From positions 12,166 to 76,165 of the forward strand of contig JAEYRU010000246.1 in assembly GCA_023435335.1 (NCBI GenBank): DNA of 64,000 nucleotides, given 5' to 3'. Both the position numbers and the translations under genes were made by a program. This document shows positions 35,225 to 43,832 of this stretch, piece by piece. This DNA comes from Pseudomonadota bacterium (GTDB lineage: Bacteria > Pseudomonadota > Alphaproteobacteria > Rhizobiales > Rhizobiaceae). The notes beneath the pieces were generated by a model, which worked only from the letters and a program-made list of their open reading frames with translations, did not search any database and had not been told where the DNA came from. The stretch's first letter is position 1; each line of letters starts with the position of its first letter.

Positions 35225-37525
35225 ATGCGAGCACAGGTCGGCCAGGCCGTCCGGCGTGTCGAGGACGCTGCGCTACTCACAGGCAGGGGGCGTTTCGTTG
35301 ACGATCTGCGCCTGGAGGGCATGCTCGCGGCCTGCGTGGTGCGCGCCGAGGCTGCGCATGCGCGCTTCGCGATCCGCAATCTCGACGCGGTGCGGGCAGA
35401 TCCCGCCGCGCGCATCGTGCTGGTTCACGAGGACATCGCCAGGCTGGGGCCGATGCCGGTGCGCAACATTTCCACACAGCCCGACGGCAGCACCCCGATC
35501 ACCCCGGAGCGACGGGTTCTGGCCGACGGCACCGTGCGTTTCGTGGGCGAACCGGTCGCGTTTGTCGTGGCCGACACCCCTCAGGCGGCGCGGGAACTGG
35601 CGGAAACGCTGGAGGTCGACTACGAGCCGCTGCCTGTCGTCACCGGTGGGCGGGCCGCGCTGGAAGCCGGCGCGCCGGTACTGCATCCCGCCTTGGGCGG
35701 CAACCAGGCGTTCGAGTATCGCATGGGCGATGCGGCCGCTACGGAAGAGGCCTTCAGCCGCGCCGCGCATGTCACCCGCGTGCAACTGGACAACAACCGC
35801 GTCGCGGCGGCCTATCTGGAGACGCGAGGCGTGCTCGCCGAGCACGACGCGGCGAGCGGGCGCTACACGCTTACCCTCGGCTGCCAGGGCGCACATGTCG
35901 TGCGTCGCATGCTGGCGCAGATCATGGGTATCGAGGAGCAGCGCGTGCGCGTCATCGTCCCGGATGTCGGCGGGGCGTTCGGGACCAAGATATTCACCTA
36001 CCCGGAATACGTGCTGGCGGCGGTGGCCGCGGAACGGTTGCGGCGGCCGGTCAAGTGGATCGCCGGCCGGCACGAGCATTTCGTCGGCGACACGCAGGGG
36101 CGTGACAGCAACGCGATCGCCGAGATGGCGCTCGACGCGGAGGGCCGGTTCCTGGCAATGCGGGTCGACACGGTGTCCAACCTCGGCGCCTACTGCTCCG
36201 AGGTCGCCGGCTTCGTGCCGCTGAACACCGCGCGCATGGCGACCGGGTCCTACGCGATTCCGACCTTCTCGGCGCGCGTCAGGGGCGCCTACACGAACAC
36301 GATGCCGGTGGATGCCTATCGCGGAGCGGGCCGGCCGGAAGCCTCGTACCTGATCGAGCGGCTGGTGGATGCCTGCGCGCGCGACCTCGGCATGGAGCCC
36401 GCCGAGATCAGGCGGCGCAACTTTATCCGTTCCGACCAGATGCCGTACCGGACGCCCTCGGGCTGGCTCTACGACACCGGCGACTTCGAGGGACACCTCG
36501 ACCGCGCGCTCGCCTCCGCCGACCATGCCGGCTTCGGGCAACGCGCGGCGGAGAGCGCGAGCCGTGGAATGCTGCGGGGTTTCGGGATCGCGGCGCATAT
36601 CGACGCCTGCGTTCCCGTGGGCAAGGAAGAAGCGCGGCTAACGCTCGAAGCGGACGGGACGGTGACGCTGCTCATCGGCACGCAGACCGGCGGGCAGGGC
36701 CACGCCACCGCCTATTCGCAATTCGTGGCCGAGGCGCTCGACATCCCCTATGAGACGATCCGCGTGAAGCAGGGGGACACGGACCTGATCGCCACCGGCG
36801 GCGGTACCGGCGGTTCCCGCTCAATACCGCTGGGGGCGCCCTCCGTGCATGCGGCCGCCCGCCTGCTGGCGGAGAAGATCAAGTCAGTGGCGTCCGACAT
36901 ACTGGAGGCGGCGGCGCCGGACCTCGAGTTGCGGGAGGGCCGGGTCCTGATCGCCGGCACCGACCATTCGGTCGAACTCGCCGCGGTGGCCAAGGCCGCC
37001 GGCCCGGAGATGCTGACCGCGGCCGACGCGATCGAGACCACGGATCGTACCTTTCCCAACGGGACGCACATAGCCGAAGTCGAGATCGACCCGGAGACCG
37101 GACACATCGAGATCGCCAGCTACAGCGTGGTCGACGATTTCGGCTTCGTGGTGAACCCGATGCTGCTCGAGGGGCAGATCCATGGCGGCGTGGCGCAAGG
37201 CGTCGGCCAGGCGCTGCACGAACGCATCTTCTTCGACGAGGCTGGACAGCTACTCACAGCCTCGTTCCTCGATTACGGGGTTCCGCGCGCCGACGACCTG
37301 CCCAGCTTCCGCTTCGAGACGCGCAACATACCGGCGCGGACCAATCCGCTCGGCATCAAGGGCGCGGGCGAAGCCGGCACGGTCGGCTCCGCCCCGGCGG
37401 TCATGAATGCAGTCGCCGATGCCTTGCACAGGGCGGGAGTCACCGACTGGATCGACATGCCGGCCACGCCCGAGCGCGTCTGGCGGGCGCTGTCGGGGTT
37501 GCGCGAGGGCGCAGGCGCGACATGA
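35225..37525 (+). CDS. Xanthine oxidase-family molybdoenzyme large subunit (CoxL-like), without partner subunits
   Basis: A 766-residue molybdopterin-cytosine-dinucleotide-binding subunit. Landmarks: GQAVRRVEDAALLTGRGRFVDD at the start, VGGAFGTK, AYRGAGRPEASYLIE, TQTGGQGHATAY near the cofactor and GIKGAGEAGTVG with the catalytic Glu at about residue 716. The AYxCSFR loop of true CO dehydrogenases is absent, so an aldehyde- or hydroxylase-type reaction is more likely. The FAD (CoxM) and 2Fe-2S (CoxS) partner genes that normally sit alongside are not nearby, so electrons must go to subunits encoded elsewhere. It heads the denD-otnI transcript. Confidence 0.9.
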   Translation: MRAQVGQAVRRVEDAALLTGRGRFVDDLRLEGMLAACVVRAEAAHARFAIRNLDAVRADPAARIVLVHEDIARLGPMPVRNISTQPDGSTPITPERRVLADGTVRFVGEPVAFVVADTPQAARELAETLEVDYEPLPVVTGGRAALEAGAPVLHPALGGNQAFEYRMGDAAATEEAFSRAAHVTRVQLDNNRVAAAYLETRGVLAEHDAASGRYTLTLGCQGAHVVRRMLAQIMGIEEQRVRVIVPDVGGAFGTKIFTYPEYVLAAVAAERLRRPVKWIAGRHEHFVGDTQGRDSNAIAEMALDAEGRFLAMRVDTVSNLGAYCSEVAGFVPLNTARMATGSYAIPTFSARVRGAYTNTMPVDAYRGAGRPEASYLIERLVDACARDLGMEPAEIRRRNFIRSDQMPYRTPSGWLYDTGDFEGHLDRALASADHAGFGQRAAESASRGMLRGFGIAAHIDACVPVGKEEARLTLEADGTVTLLIGTQTGGQGHATAYSQFVAEALDIPYETIRVKQGDTDLIATGGGTGGSRSIPLGAPSVHAAARLLAEKIKSVASDILEAAAPDLELREGRVLIAGTDHSVELAAVAKAAGPEMLTAADAIETTDRTFPNGTHIAEVEIDPETGHIEIASYSVVDDFGFVVNPMLLEGQIHGGVAQGVGQALHERIFFDEAGQLLTASFLDYGVPRADDLPSFRFETRNIPARTNPLGIKGAGEAGTVGSAPAVMNAVADALHRAGVTDWIDMPATPERVWRALSGLREGAGAT

Positions 37526-37577
37526 TGGGGGCGGAGGAAATGGCGCCGCGCGTCGTCGAGCATGTGGGAGAAGGCCC

Positions 37578-38567
37578 GTGAAGGTTCTGATAATCGGAGG
37601 CGGCGGGATGGTCGGCCGCAAGCTGGCACAGGCGCTGGCCGCGGCCGGGCAACTCGGCGGCAGGGATATCGGCAAGCTGACGCTTGCCGATATGGTGGAG
37701 CCGATGCTCCCGGAAAGCCCCGCCGTCGATGTGAGAGGCGTGGCCATCGACATCTCCGAGCCGGCGCAGGTAGCGGCGCTAGTGGCGGAGCGCCCGGACA
37801 CCATCTTCCATCTCGCGGCCATCGTCTCCGGGGAGGCGGAACTCGACTTCGACAAGGGCTACCGCATCAATCTCGACGGTACGCGGTACCTGTTCGAGGC
37901 GATCCGCGCCGAAGCTGCGAAATCCCCTTACCGGCCGCGCCTCGTGTTCACGTCCTCGATTGCCGTATTCGGCGCGCCGTTCCCCGAGCGGATAGGAGAC
38001 TCGTTCTTCCGCACGCCGCAGACGAGCTACGGGACGCAGAAGGCGATGGCAGAACTGCTGCTCGACGATTACTCGCGGCGCGGAATATTCGAGGGCGTCG
38101 GCATTCGCCTGCCGACCATCTGCATACGGCCCGGCGCGCCCAACAAGGCGGCCTCCGGCTTCTTCTCCAACATATTGCGCGAGCCGCTTGTCGGACAGGA
38201 GGCGGTGCTACCGGTGAGCGAGACGGTGCGCCACTGGCATGCGAGCCCGCGCTCGGCGGTCGGTTTCCTGCTGCATGCCGCCGGTATCGATCCGAATCGG
38301 CTCGGCACCCGGCGCGTCCTGACTATGCCGGGGCTTTCGGCGACGGTCGGCGAGCAGATCGAAGCGCTGCGGCGCATGGCCGGCGAGAAGGCGGTGCGGC
38401 TGATCCGCCGCGAACCCGACCCGCTGATCGAGCGGATCGTCGCTGGCTGGCCCGGCAATTTCGAGCCGACGCGTGCTCTGGACCTGGGCTTCCGCGCTGA
38501 AAGCAGTTTCGACGAGATCATCCGCGTACACATCGAGGATGAACTCGGCGGCCGCCTGCCGGACTGA
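37578..38567 (+). CDS. denD: D-erythronate dehydrogenase
   Basis: A 329-residue extended SDR that oxidises D-erythronate to 2-oxo-tetronate with NAD. The N-terminal GGGGMVGRKLA binds cofactor. The DenD-specific stretches are VFTSSIAVFGAPFPERI, TSYGTQKAMAELLL (Tyr-x3-Lys), GVGIRLPTICIRPG and NKAASGFFSNILREPL. The GTG at 37578 follows gggagaagg. Adjacent otnI and the otnC-otnK pair at 46912-48812 complete the published DenD-OtnI-OtnK-OtnC route to dihydroxyacetone phosphate, which strengthens the call. It could accept other C4 acid sugars as well. Confidence 0.88.
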   Translation: MKVLIIGGGGMVGRKLAQALAAAGQLGGRDIGKLTLADMVEPMLPESPAVDVRGVAIDISEPAQVAALVAERPDTIFHLAAIVSGEAELDFDKGYRINLDGTRYLFEAIRAEAAKSPYRPRLVFTSSIAVFGAPFPERIGDSFFRTPQTSYGTQKAMAELLLDDYSRRGIFEGVGIRLPTICIRPGAPNKAASGFFSNILREPLVGQEAVLPVSETVRHWHASPRSAVGFLLHAAGIDPNRLGTRRVLTMPGLSATVGEQIEALRRMAGEKAVRLIRREPDPLIERIVAGWPGNFEPTRALDLGFRAESSFDEIIRVHIEDELGGRLPD

Positions 38568-38575
38568 GGCCCTGA

Positions 38576-39361
38576 ATGCCGCGGGGATACCGCTTTTCGG
38601 CGAATACCGGATTCCTGTGGAAGGACCGGCCCTTCCTCCAGCGCATCGCGGCCGCCGCCGGCGCCGGCTTCGACGCGGTCGAGTTCCACGACGAGGCGCA
38701 GAACGAGGATCCGGCGGCCCTGCGCGACGCGATCGCGGCGGCCGGGCTGCCAGTGCTGGGGCTGAACGCGCGGATGGGGGACACCGCAGGCTGCGCGGCC
38801 ATGCCCGCGATGGCCGACCAGGCCAGGCGGGACATCGACGCAGCGATCGAGACGGCTGCGCGGGTTGGAGCCGGCGCGATCCACGTCCTGTCGGGCAGAA
38901 CGAATGAAGCGGCGGCGCACGCCTGCTATGTCGCGGCGCTTCGACACGCGCTGGCGGCCAGCGACCTGACAATCCTGATCGAACCGATCTCGTCGGCGGC
39001 GATGCCGGGCTATTTCCTTCACAGCCTCGACCAGGCCCGGGCGGTGATCGCGGAAATCGGCCATCCGCGGCTTAAGATTCTCTTCGACTGCTTCCACATC
39101 GAGCGGGAGCACGGCGACCTCGTCCCCCGGTTCGGGACGGTCGCCGGCAATGTGGGTCACGTACAGATCGCATCGTTTCCGGACCGGGCGGAGCCGTGGC
39201 CTTCGGACATAGACTATGCGGCCGTGCTGCCGGCGCTGCGCGCGATGGGATACACCGGCGCCTTCGGGTGCGAGTACCTGCCGGCCTCCAAGGTGGAGGA
39301 TGGACTCGGCTGGCGTGATGCGCTGCGGACGCGCCTCGGGGCCGTTACGCCGGCGGCTTGA
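38576..39361 (+). CDS. otnI: 2-oxo-tetronate isomerase/hydroxypyruvate isomerase family
   Basis: A 261-residue TIM-barrel isomerase of the Hyi family. FSANTGFLWKDRPFLQRIAAAAGAGFDAVEFH opens the barrel; metal-ligand residues lie in ILIEPIS (Glu), LFDCFHIERE (Asp, His), HVQIASFPDR and GAFGCEYLP (Glu). Set directly behind denD (8-bp gap), it should turn 2-oxo-tetronate into 3-oxo-tetronate, the OtnI step, rather than act on hydroxypyruvate. Its last 17 bp overlap the 3' end of the converging sialidase-fold gene. Confidence 0.85.
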   Translation: MPRGYRFSANTGFLWKDRPFLQRIAAAAGAGFDAVEFHDEAQNEDPAALRDAIAAAGLPVLGLNARMGDTAGCAAMPAMADQARRDIDAAIETAARVGAGAIHVLSGRTNEAAAHACYVAALRHALAASDLTILIEPISSAAMPGYFLHSLDQARAVIAEIGHPRLKILFDCFHIEREHGDLVPRFGTVAGNVGHVQIASFPDRAEPWPSDIDYAAVLPALRAMGYTGAFGCEYLPASKVEDGLGWRDALRTRLGAVTPAA

Positions 39362-40505
39362 ACCGCGTCCAGGCGATGTGGCGCACGCCGCCATTCATCT
39401 GGACCGGATCGTCCCGCGTGTTCATGTAGTAGACCGCCAGCAGCGTTCCCGGCTCGGATTCCACCACGCGCGGATATCCCAGGTCCCAGCTTCCGCCGTC
39501 GTCGCGCAGGACGAGCTCGCGTCCCCAGGTCGCGCCGCCGTCCTCGCTGATGCGCGCGCGGATGCCGAAGGGCGGCAGCCGGTAGCCGTAGACGCAGGCG
39601 ACGCGGCCGTCGGCCATATGCACGAGATCCCCGGGCGAGCCCCAGTCGTTGACGCGCGACAGGAGGCTCCAGGTGCGGCCACCGTCGTCGCTGGCGAAAA
39701 CCTCCGTCCAGAAGACGCTGGTCGGATCGCGCTGGCAGCGCACCGAGCAGAGGATGCGTCCGCCGGGCAGCAGGATCGGCCGCGGATAGAAATACCGATG
39801 CGGGCTGAAGCGCAGGGGCAGCGAGCGGTCGGCCCAGCCTGCGCCATCGTCGAACTCCGGCGTGATGAACGACATGAAAGTCCAGTAAGCGCCGCCTTCC
39901 ACCGCGGCGTAGACTGCGGGACGCCGCTTCCAGCCGTCCTCCGTCACCACGGTCATGAAGAGGAGGCTGACCCCATCGGGACGGACGAGGGGCGAGGCGT
40001 GACCCGACACCGAAGGCAGCCCGACATTCGGCGCCAGGATCGGGTGGCGCCAACTCCTGCCACCGTCGGGCGAGACGCGGATCCATGCGCGGCTGTGCGG
40101 GCGGAAATAGTCAGGAGTCGAGCCCGACGCGACCAGCACGTCCGGATCGGCGAAGTCGAGCGGCGGTTCGCCGGAGTAGTCGGGGGGCAGATCCCTGAAC
40201 ACTGCGTCCTGGTCGCTGCCCAGGTCGAACAGCAGCTGGAGGCTCCGCGGGTCCCAGGTCTGGCCGCGGTCGGCCGATCGCAACGTGAAGATCTTCGGCC
40301 CGACCCTGGCTACCTCGTCGTGGTTGATGGCGCCGGCGTCGGTATAGTCGGCATCCTTCTTCTGGAAGGCGACGAGATAGTCGCCGTTGGCGGCCGTCCA
40401 GAAGCCGCAGATGAACGGCCAGCCGCAAAATGCCTTCTCGTCGCGATAGGCCACGCCGTGTTCGGCATCGGCGAGGCGAAGGGGAGGGGCGAACGAGTTG
40501 GCCAT
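39345..40505 (-). CDS. BNR/Asp-box sialidase-fold protein, cytoplasmic
   Basis: A 386-residue six-bladed propeller with four clear Asp boxes: SADRGQTW, SPDGGRSW, SDDGGRTW and SEDGGATW. The usual sialidase FRIP-type start is not obvious, though RPILLPGGRILC and YPRVVESEPGTLLA resemble blades of exo-alpha-sialidase-like proteins. No signal peptide is visible from the ATG at 40505; the longer frame to 40661 would run over an operator and is rejected. It shares a divergent promoter region with a TctC gene, so an intracellular role on an imported sugar acid or glycoside is likelier than surface sialidase activity. Confidence 0.8.
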   Translation of the reverse strand: MANSFAPPLRLADAEHGVAYRDEKAFCGWPFICGFWTAANGDYLVAFQKKDADYTDAGAINHDEVARVGPKIFTLRSADRGQTWDPRSLQLLFDLGSDQDAVFRDLPPDYSGEPPLDFADPDVLVASGSTPDYFRPHSRAWIRVSPDGGRSWRHPILAPNVGLPSVSGHASPLVRPDGVSLLFMTVVTEDGWKRRPAVYAAVEGGAYWTFMSFITPEFDDGAGWADRSLPLRFSPHRYFYPRPILLPGGRILCSVRCQRDPTSVFWTEVFASDDGGRTWSLLSRVNDWGSPGDLVHMADGRVACVYGYRLPPFGIRARISEDGGATWGRELVLRDDGGSWDLGYPRVVESEPGTLLAVYYMNTRDDPVQMNGGVRHIAWTRFKPPA

Positions 40506-40609
40506 GGCGTCGATCCAGGATGGTTGGCGGTGCGGGCCGCGAGCCCAGCCGCTGTCACGCGATGTTCTTAGGACCCCGCTCCGGCCCGCGAACAGGAGGC
40601 GCGCGACAT

Positions 40610-40626
40610 ATTTCGACGCGCGAAAC
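40610..40626. promoter_or_regulatory. IclR-type operator candidate 5 (sialidase-fold gene / tctC divergent promoter)
   Basis: ATTTCG-ACGCG-CGAAAC, 11 of 12 matches; centred about 113 bp from the sialidase-fold start and 107 bp from the TctC start, so placed to control both. Confidence 0.62.
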
Positions 40627-40724
40627 ATTTGAGACGCCCGAATGCGGGTGGGTGAGGGCATAACTAGTCTCGATCAAGCCGGGATGGCCATTTGTGGATC
40701 CGCGGCAAACATCGGGAGGAAACC

Positions 40725-41717
40725 ATGTTTTCGAATACAGCTGTTCTGTCGCGCCGCAGAGCGATCGCGCTCGGGCTGGCCGCAGGCGTTGCCGCCCTGA
40801 CGCTCAACGGCGTTGCCCTGGCGCAGGACTGGCCGAGCCGCGCCGTGACCATGGTGGTGCCATACGGGCCGGGCGCCAGCAACGACACGTTCACACGCGC
40901 GCTCGCCGAGATCCTTACGCGCGACCTCGGCCAACCCTTCGTGGTGGAGAACCGGCCCGGCGCAGGCGGCTTCACCGGCGCAAATTCCGTGGCGAAGGCC
41001 GACCCCGACGGGTACACCTTCCTCGAGGTCCCCAACAGCGTGGTCGGTTTCAAGCCGCTGATGAAGGTGGACCTCGATCCTCTCAAGGACCTGGCGCCGA
41101 TCGGACTGATGGCGAAATCGCCCACCGCGATGGTGGTGCCGTCGTCGCTGCAGGTCACGACCGTGCAGGAATTCGTCGAATACGCCAAGGCGAACCCCGA
41201 CGCCGTGTTCTACGGCTACGCCGGCGTGGGAACGACGCAGCATCAGCACGGTGAACTGTTCAACCAGCAGGCGGGACTCGCGATCAAGGGCGTCAACTAC
41301 AAGAGTTCCGCCGACGCACAGACGGATCTCGTGGCTGGCCGCCTGTCGCTGATGTTCGTCACCGTCGCCAGCGCGCTCGGCCAGATCGAGGGCGGGCAGC
41401 TGCGGCTGCTGGCCTACACGGACGACAACTATCCGGACAGTGCGCCGAAGGCACCCACCATGGCGGAGGCCGGCGTGCCGGGCATGGAGGGAGCGCAGAT
41501 CTTCTGGGCGCTGTTCGCGCCGGCGGGCCTTCCGGACGACGTCAAGACGAAGATGAACGCAGCCATGAACAAGGCCCTCGATGACGAGAGCTTCCAGGCG
41601 CTGATGGCGAAGTCGGGCGCGACACCCGCTCCGGGAACACCTGAAGACCTCGTGGAAACGCTCGAGGGCGAGAAGGCGGCGCTCGACGAATTCATTGCAA
41701 ACGTGAAGATCGAATAG
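40725..41717 (+). CDS. tctC: Tripartite tricarboxylate transporter binding protein TctC (Bug family), system 1
   Basis: A 330-residue periplasmic binding protein. The signal region has a twin-Arg-like start (LSRRRAIALGLAAGVAALTL) and a cleavage site near ALA-QD. Family signs: WPSRAVTMVVPYGPGASND, VVENRPGAGGFTGANSVAKADPDGYT and the terminal LEGEKAALDEFI. A ribosome site gggagg precedes the ATG. It stands alone on the + strand, facing tctA1 tail to tail across a terminator; its membrane partners are probably the tctB1/tctA1 genes on the other strand. Ligands of this family include citrate, terephthalate and other carboxylic acids. Confidence 0.92.
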   Translation: MFSNTAVLSRRRAIALGLAAGVAALTLNGVALAQDWPSRAVTMVVPYGPGASNDTFTRALAEILTRDLGQPFVVENRPGAGGFTGANSVAKADPDGYTFLEVPNSVVGFKPLMKVDLDPLKDLAPIGLMAKSPTAMVVPSSLQVTTVQEFVEYAKANPDAVFYGYAGVGTTQHQHGELFNQQAGLAIKGVNYKSSADAQTDLVAGRLSLMFVTVASALGQIEGGQLRLLAYTDDNYPDSAPKAPTMAEAGVPGMEGAQIFWALFAPAGLPDDVKTKMNAAMNKALDDESFQALMAKSGATPAPGTPEDLVETLEGEKAALDEFIANVKIE

Positions 41718-41745
41718 TCCCAGCCGGAGCTTCCCCAAGGCAGCA

Positions 41746-41774
41746 GGCCGGCGGTTTTCGACCGCCGGCCTTTT
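41746..41774 (+). terminator. Rho-independent terminator after tctC1
   Basis: A perfect 10-bp stem (GGCCGGCGGT / ACCGCCGGCC) with loop TTTCG, followed at once by TTTT, 29 bp after the tctC stop. This is the clearest terminator in the window. Confidence 0.88.
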
Positions 41775-41826
41775 CCGTTGGGCCGCTGCCCGCAGCGAAA
41801 AATGTCCTTTTCCGGCGGGCCAAGCA

Positions 41827-41847
41827 GCGGCTTTGCGGGAAAGCCGC
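41827..41847 (-). terminator. Hairpin after tctA1, possible terminator
   Basis: An 8-bp inverted repeat (GCGGCTTT / AAAGCCGC) with a 5-base loop, just downstream of the tctA1 stop on the - strand. No strong U-run follows, so termination may be partial or rely on the neighbouring hairpin at 41746. Confidence 0.4.
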
Positions 41848-41855
41848 GCCCTCGC

Positions 41856-43361
41856 TCAATCCTCGTCGACGAATATCTCTTCGCGCTTCCTGGCCACCGA
41901 CGGCAACATGATGATGGCGAGCACAACCACCGTCACGAAAAGCAGCCCGCCGCTGATCGGCTCGGTGACGAAGGTGGTCGGGTCGCCGCGTGAGAACACC
42001 ATCGCCCGCCTCAGGTGCTCCTCAAGCAGGCCGCCGAGCACGAAGCCCATGAGGAAGGGCGCGGGCTCGCAGCCCACCTTGTGGAACGCGTAACCGAGCA
42101 GGCCGAAAGCCAGCAGCACGAGCACGTCGAAGCTCGAATTGCTGACGGTGAATACCCCGATGACTGAGAAGGTGACGATCACCGGGACCATGATCCTGTA
42201 GGGGATGCGCAGCATCGCCACCCAGACGCCGACGAGCGGCAGGTTGAGGATGATCAGCATGGCGTTGCCGATCCACATCGAGGCGATCACGCCCCAGAAG
42301 AGCTCCGGCTGTTCGGTGACCACGTTGGGGCCGGGCGTGATGCCCTGGATGAGCAACGCGCCCATCATCAGCGCCATCAGCGGGTGGGAAGGAATGCCGA
42401 GGGTCAGCAGGGGGATGAAGGAGGTCTGGGCGCCGGCATTGTTGGCCGATTCCGGACCGGCCACGCCTTCGATCGCGCCGTGCCCGAAGCGCGACGGGTC
42501 CTTCGCCAGGCGTTTCTCCAGCGTGTAGGAGGTGAAGGCGGAAAGGATCGATCCTCCGCCGGGCAGAGTGCCGAGGAAGGAGCCCAGAACCGAGCCGCGC
42601 AGGATCGGCCCGCTGGCCTGGCGCAGTTCCTGCCGCGTCGGCAGGAGACGGTCGATCCTAGCCATGCCGCTGAAGCCGCTCGACACGTTCTCCAGGTTGC
42701 GCAGAACCTCGACGATGCCGAAGATGCCGAGCGCTACGGCCACCATCGAAAGCCCGTCGGTCAGTTCGACCAGGCCGAGGGTGAAGCGGAACACGCCGCT
42801 GTCGACGTCCGTGCCCACCAGCCCGAACAGGATGCCGGCCACGATCATGGCCAGCGCCTTCAGCACCGAACCGTGCGCCAGAGCCGTCGAGGTGACGAGT
42901 CCGAGAAGGATGAGCGAGAAATACTGGGCCGACCCGAACTTGAGGGCGATCACAGCCAGCGGCAGCGCCACGACGGCGATGGCGAAGGTGGCGAAGGTGC
43001 CCGCGAAGAAGGAGCCGATGGCGGCGATGGACAGCGCCGGCCCGGCCTTGCCCTGCCGCGCCATCTGGTAGCCGTCGATCGCCGTGACCGAGGAAGAGAC
43101 CTCGCCCGGCAGGTTGAGCAGGATCGCGGTTGTCGATCCGCCGTATTGCGATCCGTAATAGATGCCGGCCAGCATGATCAGGGAAGCGGTCGGCGACAGG
43201 TAGTAGGTCACCGGCAGCAGCATCGCGACGGTCGCCGTGGGGCCGAGCCCCGGCAGCACGCCGATGAAGGTGCCCAGGACCGCCCCCAGCAGGCAGTAGA
43301 TCAGGTTTTCCGGCGACAGCGCCGTGCCGAAACCGATGGCGAGGTGTTGAACGAGGTCCAT
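41856..43361 (-). CDS. tctA: Tripartite tricarboxylate transporter large permease TctA, system 1
   Basis: A 501-residue inner-membrane permease. Family fingerprints: LLGAVLGTFIGVLPGLGPTA (first re-entrant motif), YYGSQYGGSTTAILLNLPGE, GSVLGSFLGTLPGGGSILSAF (second motif), GAIEGVAGPESANNAGAQTSFIPLLTLGIPS and GFVLGGLLEEHLRRA. The ATG at 43361 begins where similarity begins; the frame is open further upstream into tctB1. Last gene of the tctC2-B2-A2-B1-A1 transcript. Confidence 0.93.
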   Translation of the reverse strand: MDLVQHLAIGFGTALSPENLIYCLLGAVLGTFIGVLPGLGPTATVAMLLPVTYYLSPTASLIMLAGIYYGSQYGGSTTAILLNLPGEVSSSVTAIDGYQMARQGKAGPALSIAAIGSFFAGTFATFAIAVVALPLAVIALKFGSAQYFSLILLGLVTSTALAHGSVLKALAMIVAGILFGLVGTDVDSGVFRFTLGLVELTDGLSMVAVALGIFGIVEVLRNLENVSSGFSGMARIDRLLPTRQELRQASGPILRGSVLGSFLGTLPGGGSILSAFTSYTLEKRLAKDPSRFGHGAIEGVAGPESANNAGAQTSFIPLLTLGIPSHPLMALMMGALLIQGITPGPNVVTEQPELFWGVIASMWIGNAMLIILNLPLVGVWVAMLRIPYRIMVPVIVTFSVIGVFTVSNSSFDVLVLLAFGLLGYAFHKVGCEPAPFLMGFVLGGLLEEHLRRAMVFSRGDPTTFVTEPISGGLLFVTVVVLAIIMLPSVARKREEIFVDED

Positions 43362-43371
43362 GCGCGCGCTC

Positions 43372-43830
43372 CTAGCGAAGCCAGAGCCAGTTTCCGATGA
43401 CGGGGTAGGGCAGGCCGAGAAGATAGATGAAGACCACCACGTTGAAGGCGGTGAGGATGACGGCAAGGAGTATGCTGCCGCGCCAATTGATGAGGCCGGT
43501 GGACATCGACGCCATCCAGACGGAGCCGAGGAGCGCCAGGGCCATGCCGAGGCCGCGCACGGTGAGTGCGAAGAACAGGATGGAACCGGCGATGAGCCCG
43601 ACGCCGCGCCAGGAAACGCGGCCGAAGGCTTCCGTCGACCGGCCCAGCGCCTGCAGCGCGATGGCTACGCCGAAGCCGACGAGCACGAGCGCCATCACCA
43701 GCGGGAAATAGCCTGGCCCCATCGCGAAAGCCTGCCCGATGCGCAGGTTCAGCATGGAGTCTATTGCGAAAAACAGGCCGATCGCGATGAAAAGCGCGCC
43801 GGCTGCGATGTCCCTGGCGTTTGCCTGCAC
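43372..43830 (-). CDS. tctB: Tripartite tricarboxylate transporter small permease TctB, system 1
   Basis: A 152-residue protein with four hydrophobic helices, the TctB layout: ARDIAAGALFIAIGLFFAIDS, MGPGYFPLVMALVLVGFG (conserved GpgyfP motif), then two C-terminal helix pairs ending PYPVIGNWLWLR. The GTG at 43830 starts 2 bp after the tctA2 stop with agggagg upstream; the longer frame lies inside tctA2. It is tied to tctA1 with a 10-bp gap. Confidence 0.85.
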   Translation of the reverse strand: MQANARDIAAGALFIAIGLFFAIDSMLNLRIGQAFAMGPGYFPLVMALVLVGFGVAIALQALGRSTEAFGRVSWRGVGLIAGSILFFALTVRGLGMALALLGSVWMASMSTGLINWRGSILLAVILTAFNVVVFIYLLGLPYPVIGNWLWLR

Positions 43831-43832
43831 GG

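Noticed and set aside
35273..36598. 441-codon open frame antisense to the CoxL-type gene
   Set aside because: Low-complexity, His/Arg-rich translation without a family match; a shadow of the coding strand.
35225..37525. Reading the CoxL-type gene as carbon monoxide dehydrogenase
   Set aside because: The AYxCSFR active-site loop of CO dehydrogenase is not present, and coxM/coxS are missing.
37522..37581. 19-codon frame linking the CoxL-type and denD genes by short overlaps
   Set aside because: Too short to judge. The sequence mostly supplies the denD ribosome site.
39345..40505. Reading the Asp-box protein as part of a sialic acid catabolic cluster
   Set aside because: No nanA, nanK or nanE genes and no secretion signal are present; neighbours point to acid sugars.
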